Below, in pieces: positions 12,448 through 24,024 of a DNA stretch of 64,000 bases. This DNA comes from Pseudovirgaria hyperparasitica. Lineage: Eukaryota; Ascomycota; Dothideomycetes; Acrospermales; Acrospermaceae. The notes under the pieces were generated by a model. The model was not told the origin of the DNA, ran no database searches, and worked only from the letters and a program-made list of their open reading frames with translations. The stretch covers positions 927,501-991,500 of the forward strand of contig NW_022985560.1 of the NCBI RefSeq assembly GCF_010093815.1, read 5' to 3'. Numbering within the stretch: position 1 is the stretch's first letter; the number at the start of each line of letters is the position of its first letter. Both the position numbers and the translations under genes were made by a program.

Positions 12448-13543
12448 TCAAATGTATTGAGCGACGAGGTCTTCAAGCTTGGCCTGCTCATTACGGAATA
12501 TACTGATCGCCTCCTCCAATTTGATCAATTCACGGCCGTCATTTCTCTGCTTGAATGATTGTCTCCATTGCTTCTCTTCTGTGATATTGCTCCAATAGTC
12601 CATACCAAAAGAATCGACATTGCCATCTACCTTGGTCCCGCTTTCGTTGAAGTAGCTTGCATATTCTTCTCCGCCTTCTTTCTCCAGAACTTCAACATCA
12701 GTTCCATTCAGCCCATCTAGTAACGCGGGTGCGATCGTGATACAGTCAATTCCTGATAGCTGAGCACACTCTTTTACACTCGTTAAGCTTGCCGCCAGAA
12801 CCTTCGTCTTCATCTTTTCTTTGGCGTAGAACTTCTGTGCTTCCACACAAAGTTGGAAGTTTGGGCTTGGATCGATGTACCCAACTTCAAAGTGAACTTT
12901 GAGCTCGTTTACATATGGTGCGATATAGGTGCATCCACTCTTACCTGCTAGGACGGCCTGTTCCATGCAGAAGAGAGTTGTTGCAAGTGTATTGATGCCC
13001 TGCTGCTCGAGTACCTCGCAAGCACGGAGTCCTTCCCATGTCGATGGCACTTTGATGCAAACCCGTGATGGGGAGAAGTCGGGTGCAATGAGCGAGAAGA
13101 GCGAGATGATGCGTTCTGCATTTATGATGATTTGAGCTGTTGAATACGAATGTATGGGGTTGACTTGAACGTGCACGCAGTTGGTCACGTGTGGTACGAT
13201 GAGTAGACACAATCTTATGGTCTGTTATTCATCAGTTCATGAGCTATGCGTATGATGCGGCGGCAAGAAAACATACGGCAATCTCAATCGCTAATTCGGC
13301 GATAGACACATCAGTAAGCTGCAGTTCACTACTGTCCTTGAACTTTTGTGCTGTAGCCGCAGCGTCGCGCAACAAATCTGCATGTTTGGCCTTTGCTAGT
13401 TCTCCGTATGCGATAGCTTGATTCGAAGTGTTGTCGACAAAGGGGCCAAGACTTTCGACTATCTGAGCGTCGAGTGTGTCGCTACTTACTTGAGATCGCT
13501 CTCGTAGGTAGTCAAGAAGGGATTGAGGTTTCATGCTATGCAC
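12448..13543 (-). CDS. Transaldolase
   Basis: Two exons (13543-13277 and 13221-12448, 55-bp intron) give 346 residues, or 343 if the second ATG at 13534 is used. Transaldolase moves a dihydroxyacetone unit from sedoheptulose 7-phosphate to glyceraldehyde 3-phosphate through a Schiff base on lysine. The family core is visible: SDTLDAQIVESLGPFVDNTS near the N-terminus, QVNPIHSYSTAQIIINA, the Schiff-base lysine in VCIKVPSTWEG (about residue 146), QGINTLATTLFCMEQA and CTYIAPYV. It resembles the divergent extra transaldolases of filamentous fungi more than the main pentose-phosphate enzyme. No signal peptide, so presumably cytosolic. It ends 20 bp from the stop of the convergent DUF7580 gene and starts divergently from the SDR gene. 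Confidence 0.92.
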
Positions 13544-14381
13544 TTGATTTTTATAACGACAAAGGTGTTTCTAGCTCTTTGAACCAGTTGAGATAGCTTT
13601 AAAGTAAGTATGAAGAACAAAATGTTGAGGATACTTAGCTTGACAAGTGGATCGGATAGATTGCCTGTTATGGAACAACAATGGCTTCGGGTAGACTACC
13701 ATCCGTATTGTAGATCTGACATCTAAGATATCCTCCTTGGATCCCTTGCTAGAGGCACTTACCTAACTTATATGTTGAAAGCTAAAGTAGGTCTTGGAAT
13801 GAGACGTGCGAAGGATATTCCACTGCTCCCAATTAGGCAGTCGAACCGCACGGCAAGTATGGCGACCCTCAGGTTTGCTACCTACCCAAGAGCTATAACT
13901 CTTGGCACTTGTAGTCTTCTCTATATCTTCTGACCGGGACTCGCTATAAACATAACACCCATATATGAATGTATAATGGTATTGGAATACTATGCGATAA
14001 CAATATAAGTATATAAGAACCTCTCTATAGGCGTTGATCCATAAGGTTTCAAACATCATACAGGCTAAACTGGAGTATTCAAGAGCTGAAAACTGTCTCA
14101 AATGAATTTCATCCTCTTAATCTATAGGTCTATATATACAGTAATGATATCTAGACTCTTATATAAAGGTAGAGACGGTTACGACACGTGTGCTACGCAC
14201 GCAACGCCGATATATGATGCGGAGGTTACTAGCTCGAGATCGGGGGGCTTTAGTGGCTGAACATCCATGCGGGGACATCCCTGCCTCTGATATAGTATAT
14301 GCGAAGACATAATCATAGATCACAAGCTTGAGGTCGATAGAAGACAGCGAATTGTTCCTGCGGCGTCGTCTAGACTTCAAG
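13544..14381. other. Divergent promoter region
   Basis: This is the space between the transaldolase start (minus) and the SDR start (plus). It is AT-rich with several TATATA words (for example near 14131-14138) and contains no supportable ORF. The divergent layout would allow co-regulation of the two genes. Confidence 0.5.
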
Positions 14382-15338
14382 ATGACTTCTCAGTCTACAC
14401 CAAGCAGTAGCCTCCGCCTACAGGGCAAAGTCGCTATAGTGACCGGAGCTTCGTCCGGCCTAGGCCGAGCCATCGCGTTGGCATATTCAGTTCAAGGTGC
14501 ATTGGTGACATGCGCCGATCTGAAGCCAACAGCGCGCCCGCAGGTCCCAGACGAGCTCAACATTACAACTCATGAACTGATTCAAGAGCGTGGTGGGCAG
14601 GCAATATTCGTCGAGGCCGACGTGACAAAGACCGATCAGGTCGAAGAGCTGGTCAAGCGAACTGTTGCGACATGGGGCAGACTCGACATGTATACGATAT
14701 GGTCATGTTTTGTTGTGTTGCGCTAACACGTCCCAGACTTGTGAACAATGCGGGTATAGCGATAGAGGCCAGAGAACGTTTCCGACTGCACGAGACGCCT
14801 GAATCGACATGGGACCAGACTCTAGCTGTGAATGCCAAGTCGGTATTTCTGGCAAGCAAGTTTGCATTGCAGCAAATGCTTGAGCAGGAGCCTTCAATCT
14901 CTGGCGAACGCGGATGTATCATCAATATGAGCAGCATATATGGCCTCGTTGGCGGCTCATTTGTACCTTCGTATGCCGCAAGCAAAGGTGCGGTAAGTTT
15001 GTTGACTATGCAGATTGCGAACGATTATTCCAAAGACGGCATTAGATGCAATGCTATATGTCCAGGACGTAAGTCCGTACCATGTTCCTCACCTGAACTT
15101 GAATCTTTCCCGCATTGATGATGATGGACAAGTACTGACAGCCGCAGACACGCGAACTGCCATTTTCGAAGACACGGAGAAATATCAGATGTCGAAGGAA
15201 TGGTTCGATCAAAATTACCCCACGGGTGTCGGCAAGCCCGAAGATATCGCTGGAATGGCAGTGTTTCTGGCCAGCGACGATGCGAGATGGGTAACTGGAA
15301 CTCGCATGCCCGTCGATGGAGGATTTACTGCTCGTTGA
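14382..15338 (+). CDS. Short-chain dehydrogenase/reductase
   Basis: Three exons (14382-14689, 14737-15068, 15148-15338; introns of 47 and 79 bp with CTAAC near the first acceptor) give 276 residues. Classical SDR features are all present: the cofactor loop VTGASSGLG after a KVAIV strand, an acidic pair (ADL) after the second strand, LVNNAG, the catalytic Ser in INMSSIYG, the Tyr-Lys pair in SYAASKGAV, and the C-terminal PEDIAGMAVFLASDDARWVTGT and VDGG. The Asp of CADL after the second strand suggests NAD(H) rather than NADP(H). The substrate is not identifiable, though sugars or polyols would fit the neighbouring transaldolase. Likely cytosolic. Confidence 0.93.
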
Positions 15339-16357
15339 AGAGCACTCATGCATTATTTCATGTCGGCGAGGTCGTATGAAGCTTATTATCGACACAGAAC
15401 AGCGTCTTCAGCTCACGAGTGCTGGCGTCATTTACGAGGAAGAGAAGTCAGTGCATGCTTAACTATGCATCTCGCCCATATGTGCATAGATTTGTCACCA
15501 ACAAAGCGGGGTCTGTAGCGAGGGAGGCTGGAGATCTAGCAATATAGCAACTAGGAGATCTAGTATTCATAGTTAATTAGACGATCAGTGTCTGAAAATG
15601 GAGATCCGCCCCCAAACCCCACTCGAATCTTAGTGCCACTGTTAGGCCTCCACTGAAGGGCCTACATTGTCATACCCGATGTGTATAGTATTCTTCATTC
15701 AATTCACTCACGGGCTTGTTCTGTTCCCAATGGACCAAAAATTGGTCCGAAGATGATGTAAATGCCTCAAGAAACTGCGAATGGGTACAGTGCGTACAAT
15801 TCCCAACTATGTATCACAAATATGTATGTCCTCGTAGGGATCCTGCAGAAATGGATTACCCCGCCGGACATCCTAGGAGGCGTTAAGTGTTAACTTAAGT
15901 CCGAGAGACTCATGCACTGCCAGCTTGGACGATGACTGACGGGATTTGGTTGGTTCGCTCGGAACTGTATTGCGACCCCATGCTGACTGAGGCGCGGCGC
16001 GTTACTAGCTCAACAACTGCGAACTTGCGTGGACGTACATCGTATCGCAAGATACATAGCACCCTAGGATTAAAATCAGGGCTCTCGTCGATGTGTCGAT
16101 GGAGCCTGTAGGATCGACGGCGTTAATCCTTTTACGGACAGGTATCTTACCGTGCCACTTCCCAGAAACTTGCGACAACGGCTTAGGACAAGCATGGACA
16201 CAGGCCACCTAGCATTATATCATGCTCGATTGTTCCCCGCTCCCTCGATATCTTCGAGTCTTGTTCCCATCATACCAAGTTTCACCGTCGAACATAGTCC
16301 AGCAACAACGCAGTACGAGCACCAATCGTCCAGACCAAATTATCCCCGATTTACAAC
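15339..16357. other. Intergenic, promoter of the aldehyde dehydrogenase
   Basis: About 1 kb with no coding frame worth reporting. It must contain the SDR 3' end and the ALDH promoter. The last 150 bases are C-rich with CAAC repeats before the start ATG, as often seen in fungal leaders. Confidence 0.5.
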
Positions 16358-17966
16358 ATGGTCGCCGCCGGAGAAGCGAAGAGCGCCGTCAAATACGAGA
16401 CTCGTCTCTTTATCAACAACGAGGTATGCCCAGAACTCTTAGCTAAACGCCCGATACAGCTGCTGACCCCTCGCAGTACGTTGAGGGCACTGGCAAAAGA
16501 TTGACGGTCAGGAATCCCAACAATGAGACGATCGTAACCGAAGATGTACAAACGGCGAGCGAAGCCGACGTTGAAAAAGCGTTTGATGCCGCCCAGGCCG
16601 CATACAAGGGAGAGTGGAGCAAGTGGACAGCTTCGCAGCGGTCTGCTGTTCTAATGAAGGTGGCGGAGCTGATCGAGAAAGAGGCTGGAAGAGAGGGCAC
16701 GGACGACGATCCCAGTCTTCCTCATCTTGAGACGGTCGCTATGGGCGCTCCAGTTCAAGCTGGCAAATGGATTTTGGGTCTTTGTGCTGAGGTCTTCAAG
16801 TGTAAGTCCGCGCGCGACGCTTGTGAATGACAAGCCGGTGGCTGATTCGGGCCTACACGATAGACTACGCAGGCTGGACCAACAAGATCCCTGGAGAGCA
16901 GTACCCTGCCGACGATGGCACTTACAAGATCGTCTCGTACGAGCCCCTTGGTGTCTGCGCTGGTATTGGTGCTTGGAATGTCTCGTACATTCTCTTAGCT
17001 AACAAAATCGCGCCTGCCCTAGCGGCTGGCAACACTTTCATATTCAAGGCATCGGAAAAGTCTCCTCTCGGTTGCATTCGATTCGCACGCATCTTCAAAG
17101 AAGCTGGAATTCCTGCTGGTGTGGTCAATGTCATTACAGGTGGAGGTGATGTGGGTGCTTTGCTCGCTTCGCACCCACGTATCCGCAAAATCAGCTTCAC
17201 AGGCTCCGTCCCTACTGGAAAAAAAATTCAAGCTGCAGCCGCGAATTCCAACCTCAAGCGTGTGACCCTAGAGCTTGGTGGAAAGTCTCCAGCTCTGGTG
17301 TTTGAGGATGCTGACCTTGAGAACGCCTATAGTGTCTGTGCTGACGCTTTCCTTTTCAACACTACGCAAGCCTGTATTGCCAGCTCGCGTTGCTTTGTCC
17401 AGGAGAGTATCGCACCCGCCTTTATCGAAGGTATGAAAAAACGCTTCGCCTCTCTGGGCAATAACATGGGCGATCCGTCCCTCGAGACTACTAGCTACGG
17501 ACCCCTTGCAGATCAAGCCCAATACGACCGTGTGATGAGCTTCATCGAGGCTGGCAAGAAGGAGGCTGAGCTGGCCATTGGTGGTGAGCGTGTCGGCGAA
17601 AAGGGCCATTTCATCAAGCCGACCATCTTTCTGAATGCCAAAGACGATGCTTCAATCTACCGTGATGAGATCTTCGGTCCGGTGCTAGGTATCCGCACGT
17701 TCAAGACAGAAGAAGAGGCGATCGAGCTAGCGAACGATACTAACTATGGCCTGTCGAGCGTCCTACTGACAAAGTCAATCTCTCGAGCCCTTCGAGTATC
17801 ACGACAGATTGAAGCTGGAACCGTGGCCATCAACCAGTCACACTCAATCTCAGTATCGGCACCATTCGGTGGGTTCAAGGAGAGTGGAGTGGGCAGAGAA
17901 TCAGGCCGCGAAGGGATTATGGGATATTTGCAGAGCAAGACCATTCTTATTGGCATGGGTGTCTGA
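16358..17966 (+). CDS. NAD(P)-dependent aldehyde dehydrogenase
   Basis: Three exons (16358-16423, 16477-16801, 16864-17966; introns of 53 and 62 bp) give 497 residues, normal for the family. It oxidises an aldehyde to the acid. Visible features: the cofactor region EPLGVCAGIGAWN, FKASEKSPLG, FTGSVPTGKKI, the general base in TLELGGKSP, the catalytic Cys301 in TTQACIASSR (more often GQxC), and the C-terminal PFGGFKESGVGRESG. The segment around GTDDDPSLPHLETVAMGAP replaces the usual ELAxLETLDNGKP, but length and alignment are kept. No targeting signal is clear. It follows the SDR gene in the same direction and could act with it in carbohydrate or aldehyde metabolism. The true substrate is unknown. 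Confidence 0.95.
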
Positions 17967-18062
17967 TGACTTGGAAGTAAGTCAGACTAAAACTTGTCAA
18001 AACAATCCCAGAGCGATTGATGATTTTGCATCTACTATGCCCTCCGTAAAGTGAAATTGTTT

Positions 18063-18626
18063 TCATTCACCCCGAACCAGCATAATCGCTTTCTTGACGA
18101 TCTCCCTATCTCCCTCGAATGTTAATCTAGTCTCCGCTTCATCCAATCCAACCCACACCGGCTTGAACTGCCCTTCAATCACCCTTGCAGGCATGTGCTC
18201 CTGCCCCTCCCTTGCCACAGCAACATACCACCAGATAACCTTGATGCCGCTTCCGTCTCCCAGCTCTCGATGAGTAACGAAGAACGCCTCTCCCTGAACT
18301 GTTTCCTTCCTCGCCCTGTCGCTCGCACCAGGGCCCCACATGGGCAGAGTACATCGAGTCTCCATACTAACCGGCAGCATCGAACATTCACAGCCTGTCT
18401 CCTCACAAGTCTCACGGAGTGCAGCTTCGGCACGCGTTTCGGCAATATTGCGGCGTCCTTTGGGCAGCAGAAGCTGGTTTTCGGGGAGGTAGTGGAGGAG
18501 GCAGATTTTGAGGGCTGATGAAGGTGGGTTTGAAAATGGTTCATGGTATGAGAAGAGCACGGTGCCGGCGGACTCGATGAATTGCGCGGACGAGTATTGC
18601 TTCATTGGCCATTTGGAGGCTGCCAT
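18063..18626 (-). CDS. Nudix hydrolase
   Basis: A single exon of 187 residues from the ATG beginning MAASKWPMKQYSSAQ. The in-frame upstream extension to 18761 looks like leader rather than protein. The Nudix box GX5EX7REUXEEXGU is complete at residues 57-79 (GRRNIAETRAEAALRETCEE, then TGC), so it should be an active, metal-dependent hydrolase of a nucleoside diphosphate linked to another group. The substrate cannot be told. A loop rich in Gly, Pro and Arg (MWGPGASDRARKE) is inserted before the last strands. It converges on the aldehyde dehydrogenase, about 100 bp apart. Confidence 0.92.
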   Translation of the reverse strand: MAASKWPMKQYSSAQFIESAGTVLFSYHEPFSNPPSSALKICLLHYLPENQLLLPKGRRNIAETRAEAALRETCEETGCECSMLPVSMETRCTLPMWGPGASDRARKETVQGEAFFVTHRELGDGSGIKVIWWYVAVAREGQEHMPARVIEGQFKPVWVGLDEAETRLTFEGDREIVKKAIMLVRGE

Positions 18627-19356
18627 TGTTGGGACTGAGGAGAGTGAAAATGTGATTGAGTTGTGATTACGTGATGGTGATATTTTGAGTTGGAAGTGAA
18701 GTGCGTCAAACGGCAGTGCGATATCGAAAAGCGTTCGTTGGAGTTGACTCAATGATTGCAATTGACCTGGAGGTCAAATACGCGGGTTTGATGGGTTGTG
18801 AATGTTATATTTCGTAGGAGTGCTCTTTACATCACTGATCAGGCATCAAGAGCGAAACAGACCTGTATCACACTGTAGCCTGATCGGAGGATTTCGAGAT
18901 GACTCTTATGAGAACAAAGACACCTTCCAGGCTTTGGATTGGTTAGACGAGTCGCGCCAAGCGGCCCGCGGTGCTGCTCCCGGGGCTAGTGCCACGTGGA
19001 GTGAATCGTGTTGTCGTTATCGGATAATGTCTGATCTCTATACTATGTCAAAGTGCGAAAACCACACATGGACTACGGCACTATCATACACTGATATGTT
19101 CATAAAAAAGATGGATGAGTGCTATGTCAGAGTGACCCTACGACTCCAACTCTAACCCTTGGACCGCGCTTTACTTCGCCTACATACAGCGTGCTGCCGC
19201 GTAGCACTATTAGTGATTACAAACGCACGAGTCACCTAGCATCACAACCAGACAACTTAACACACGAAAAAGTATCAACAATGCTACACTCAAAAGAATT
19301 TTATTCCAAATTATGTATCCTAGAAGGTAGTCTCTGCACATCTTGGCTCTCCGCGC
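18627..19356. other. Intergenic, no gene seen
   Basis: The region lies between the Nudix promoter and the 3' end of the wall-protein gene. No supportable frame, repeat or RNA gene. Confidence 0.5.
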
Positions 19357-20378
19357 TTAGAACGCCGCAACAGCAGCGAAGGCAGCAGCCGCGAAGGCAC
19401 CAACGTTCGCAACGCCCATTGGAACCGCTGCGCCGGTAAATACGGGACCGGTGAAGCCAGGGCCGGAAGGCTTGGTTGGGGTGGGCACGCCGTGGCCGCC
19501 GGTCTGGCTGGGAACGCTGCCACCGCTGGTGCCTGGTGCTCCACCGGTTGGGTGTGGGTTACCGCCAGTTGGTGGGCTGCCTCCGGAGGTACCTGGGGCA
19601 CCGCCAGTTGGGTGTGGGTTCCCACCAGTTGGGGTGGGGATCTCGGAGGACGATGAACCGGAAGGAGAGGGTGACCCGGAAGGTGTGGGCTCAGGGGAAG
19701 GCGTGCCGGAAGGTGCCTCGGATGACGTCTCTGAGGGAGTGGGCTCAGGAGTGGGCTCAGAGGTGGGCTCGGGGGTGGGTTCGGGAGTGCCGGAAGGCGT
19801 AGGCTCTGCGCAGCCTGCAGGGAGCGAGGTCTGGTCGGAGAAGTTGTTGACGCCGGTCTGCAGGCTATCGATGGCGGGCTGCGAGAGCTGGAGAGCAAGG
19901 TCACGCTCTTCACCTTCGTTGAATCGGTTGGCGACGGAGGCCTGGAAAGCCTTTGCGGCAGCGAGCTGATCTTGGAGAGCAGCGAGGACGGTGGGTCCGA
20001 CGCAGGCGGAGACAAGAGTTGGCTTCTTGTCCGTGGCGTCTTGAACGGCCTTGGCGGCAGCGTCGTTGAGCGCGTTCACCTGGTCAAGCAGGGTGAAGCC
20101 CTGGTCGATGGTGATCATGTTTGTGATCTGATCGACCGTGTTCTTTCCAGCAACGAGGACTGCAATAACATTGTCCGATGCTGCTTGGAGGGCATCGACC
20201 TGCTCGGGCCGTTGAATCCGAGAACTTGGGCGTCGAGAGCATTGGTAGCGTCGGCGGCATTGACAAGAGCTTGCCTCAGGGTCGCGAGTTCAGCTTCGGT
20301 CAGATCCTTGCGCTGGAGGCGACCTGAGGATGCCAAAGCACCCACAGCAAGGAAAGGGAGAGCGAGAGAAAACCTCAT
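19357..20378 (-). CDS. HsbA-type, probably GPI-anchored wall protein
   Basis: It starts with the signal peptide MRFSLALPFLAVGALAS. An HsbA (hydrophobic surface binding, PF12296-like) helical domain follows, then a Pro/Thr/Ser/Glu-rich stalk (PEPTPEPTSEPTPEPTPSET), a 20-residue unit present twice (PTGGNPHPTGGAPGTSGGS plus one residue), and a C-terminal hydrophobic tail typical of a GPI signal. It is probably an O-mannosylated wall protein. The frame changes near 20200-20210: the HsbA-like reading ALDAQVLGFNGP continues as QVDALQAASDNVIAVLV only after a one-base shift, which could be a sequencing error or a real lesion. An alternative 65-bp intron (20264-20200) keeps the frame and gives 318 residues, but it removes residues that look like the family core. 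I favour the frameshift reading, with moderate certainty. Confidence 0.75.
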
Positions 20379-22229
20379 GATTCCGATTGAAGTGAATTTG
20401 AACGAGTGAAAAAATCTGGATTTGCGAGAGCTGAAGAACCACGAGGCGTTTGAGAGGGCTCACGGCCATATGATGTATTTCTTTCCAAGCTTCACATGCC
20501 TGCTAGAGATTAAGCGGCGTTCAGAGCTATTGATGTTGAGCTTAAAGCAGCTAAGATGGGAATCGTGGAGGCATTTCCATGGTCTAGAGCATGCCACGAA
20601 AGGCACGACATAGTTTCGATTGGCTAGTCGCCAGTCTGACTAGCTGCAGGCGATGGTCGAAGTCGCCCAAATTTGCGAGGGAAGCATTCCGTCCTGCTTA
20701 TTACATGCAGAGTTAGGGGACAAGAGCATTTGATTTCTGGGGAACTGGTAAATTTAGACGACATGTGGCGTCTGGGGTACTTGGCAACGTTGCGCTTAAC
20801 GGTTAGATCGACTGTCCGCTTTACGTTTTGCAACACCTTGTGGAAATTCAGGAGTAGTTTTTGCAGGACCACTACAAACTAAAGCGGCTGCCGAGGTCCA
20901 CGCCACAACATGCACGTGAAACCATTGTCCTTCGCACGTGGGAGCCCGTATCGTATCAGAGCGAACAACGAGAGACTCGACGTGAGTCAGCTGTCGACTG
21001 CGTTTATCTATAATTGCCCACGTTTGTAGATGTCACATTCCACGAAACCCGGTAAGCGGGAACTTGGGGTTGAAGACATGATACACAACAGGGGTGCACC
21101 CTGATCAACACCAGGATAGTACGTGTTCATGACCCAAGTGGATAGCAGATTTGGCCTCCCTCGGTTCAGAAGTCCGTGTCCCGCACGACGTCCCGCTTCT
21201 CTCCACTTTATCAATCGGATCCCTTTGGACCAGAATTATTACGACATTACCGGCTCAGGCACCCGTGTCGATGTCTGCAGTGTACACTTTTGCTATGGAC
21301 GCTGATAAGTTGCCTAACATTTCACATAATAGTTGCGTTGCTTTAGAGTAGCTGATGCTCTGCCAGCGGTACTAAGATAGAGTCGACCCACAGGGTAAGT
21401 TGGCCAAGAAGACGGCAGGTAAGTATCTATAGTTGGAAGGGCCTGTTTCCGCCCCAAAAGTCTTGAACACCTTCGGAAGGTGACCTTCCTCAAGTCTTAT
21501 ATCTTTGCCCCAAACTAAATAACTTACTTTGTAATATTCACTCTTACCTGCACTTCTAACACGTTCCGGTATGATCTATAGATATAGGTCAGGTTAGCTC
21601 TGTGTCTAATGATTATTTTTTTCTATCTTTTCATCTCCTACTTCTCTATACTGCTTATATATCATATAGATTTTACTACGACCATTACAGCAGATACTAG
21701 AAGTATCTTCAATATAAAGCAGAAGAGACATCTCTTGAAGATTCGAATCTAATTGAACATGTCTTACTCCTTTCTAGAACTTAATTATAATAGCTTATAG
21801 TAGTTTAGTAGTTTGGATATCATCTTAGATCGATAACGACATAACCACCAGTAAGTTTTTTAAACGTCTATACTCTTAATTCAAGATATCTTTAGGCACG
21901 TTACCTCTTTATAGCTATGAAACTTTGCGTAGCCCTAATGCTTTCCTAGAGCTTATCTTAGACTCGTCTAGTCTTCGATATCCTGGGCTTCTATCCTTCA
22001 TAGAGAGACTGTAGCGTATAGCCATGATATCACTAGTCGATTGAGTTATTAGGAGACTTTCACCACTATGTACACTGCTCCTATCTCCAGGACTTCATGG
22101 CGATCATGAACGATTATGTACAGCTGATTCGTCCAGTTGATAGTTAATGCCAGTCCAAAAGTCTAACCCTTGACATTTCCAAGCTCTTGAATGCATCTAC
22201 CACCACCATCCCACATACAACCCAACCGC
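20379..22229. other. Intergenic; AT-rich patch at about 21.4-22.1 kb
   Basis: No supportable gene. The right half is AT-rich with many CTATAG, TATAGA and CTTATAG words and stops in every frame, compatible with a RIP-degraded repeat of unknown origin. The left half is of ordinary composition and holds the promoter of the wall-protein gene. Confidence 0.5.
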
Positions 22230-22811
22230 TTACACGACATTCAGCGTATAAAACAACAACGCATCCTGAATCGCATTATGAATATTCGCCACCGCCGCCA
22301 GGCCCCTCGCCAACACATCCGGATCCGCACCTACCAACTTCGTAGCCACCGCCGCACTAAACGTATCATGATCACTCAACAGCAACGCCAAGCTCGCCAC
22401 CACAACGGGGCCCAGCGCACCCTCCTGAAACTCCTTGAGCTTGGCCTTCAAATGTACCGTGGCAGCCGGGATGCTGACGTTGACCGTGTCCTCGACCGTC
22501 TGCACGATAGCGGCATCCTCGGCCTTGCTGTACGGCAGGGCGGCGAGCGCGTTGACGAAGCCGACGCGGTTGACGTTGTGGATCTTGAACACGCCCTCGA
22601 GCACGGGGACGCCGTTGACGAGGGAGGTCGGGAAGGGCGAGCCGGTGTAGTCTTGCACGATGGCGTCGAGCTCGAGGACGGCGTTGTGGATGTTGATGAC
22701 GTCTTGCACGGTGGTTTGGCCGTTGGGTAGGCCGGCGCGTGGGGTGAGAGGGGATGTGATGGCGGCGGCGGAGGCCGTGGCGGCGAAGAGAAGGGCGTCG
22801 GAGAGCAGCAT
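22230..22811 (-). CDS. HsbA-like secreted protein
   Basis: A single exon of 193 residues. I chose the ATG that begins the signal peptide MLLSDALLFAATASAAA; the in-frame upstream extension lacks coding character. The mature protein is an all-helical HsbA-like domain (TTVQDVINIHNAVLELDAIV, DAAIVQTVEDTVNVSIPAA, VVASLALLLSDHDTFSAAVA, GLAAVANIHNAIQDALLFY) with no Cys and no stalk. HsbA family proteins bind hydrophobic surfaces and were described in Aspergillus as helpers of secreted hydrolases; a role at the cell surface is inferred. It is the second HsbA-type gene within 4 kb but is very different in sequence from the first. Confidence 0.88.
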   Translation of the reverse strand: MLLSDALLFAATASAAAITSPLTPRAGLPNGQTTVQDVINIHNAVLELDAIVQDYTGSPFPTSLVNGVPVLEGVFKIHNVNRVGFVNALAALPYSKAEDAAIVQTVEDTVNVSIPAATVHLKAKLKEFQEGALGPVVVASLALLLSDHDTFSAAVATKLVGADPDVLARGLAAVANIHNAIQDALLFYTLNVV

Positions 22812-24024
22812 GGTGGGAGCTTGAGGGGATCTGAACCAGGAAGTCGTAGATAGTAAGGTCGTGAAGAAATGCGGAGGATCGACGGCCAGGATTGAACCTT
22901 TGAACGGGCTCAGGGAAGGGTTTTTATAAAGTGCATTGCAAGCCTTAGAGATTCCCTGTGCGCCATCCCGCACGTCTACCTCATTTTGCGTTTTGCTTGC
23001 ATATGGGAATTGGGGCCGAGGTTTGCGATTGAGGATAAGTGGTAGGTGCCAATAGCGGCGTGTAGTGACAGGCGCTAGAGGTGCAGTAGTTCGATGGCCA
23101 TAGTGGACTGTTGCTAATCGTCGATCAATGTGAGCCAGTAAATTTGTTCAGTTTGTATGCAGGCTCAATCTGAAGGCTTGAAGTCATGAGGACGATGTCT
23201 CGCAGATACATCCAAAGATAGTAATTGTCAATGCATGCATTATCGCATGGCGTCATGCTTTAATCGAACGAAATGGTAGTACTCCCAGATGGCACGTCAA
23301 ACGACCTTTCTATTCACTGAATCTGCGGAGTTCACAAGTGCCATCCATGTCTCTAGTTAGCGCCGACTGCTCCTATACTTATAGCCAGCTATAGGATACC
23401 AGAGCTAATATAGTAATGTATAGTATCCATATGCTACAGAAAGCTATCTACTTTCTGGAATGAGTTCAATCGATTGAACATCTTCATTTTAACTATACGC
23501 ATTATTAGAATTCGATATAACAACCAATGTACTCCAAAGTCATAACTTTAATATATCCGAATATATATCCAAACATACCATCATCCGTCTGACACTAAAA
23601 CAGCCCATTTATTACACCACTTCGTCGGACCATAAGCGTTTCAAGATTATTACCTTCCTAGTACATATATTTAATGCCACCATATCGAAACCTAGGTACA
23701 CTATTATTCACACGCATCTTCGAAACAAATAAAGCGAACTATAAGAGACACAATTTATTCTATGAGTTAGTATCTCTACAATTTAGAGTCTCGAGTTACA
23801 TATCAATAGTCTAGACATACTAGGTCTGCATCTAGGCTTTCATGGTAAAGGTAATCTAAAAGACAGACAGTTAATCTACGATCGTACATCAGATACCATT
23901 CACCTCACTTCATCATGCAGTAGTTGGAACAAATGAGAGTCAAATTAGATCTATCCGAGCGATATCTACACATTGCATCATACAGCTATATATACATACA
24001 CACCCGACATCTCCAATCATCCTC
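22812..24024. other. Intergenic, AT-rich from about 23.4 to 23.9 kb
   Basis: No gene seen. The first 300 bases should hold the HsbA-like promoter. The later part is TA-dense with no open frame. It ends at the 3' end of the DUF1996 gene. Confidence 0.5.
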
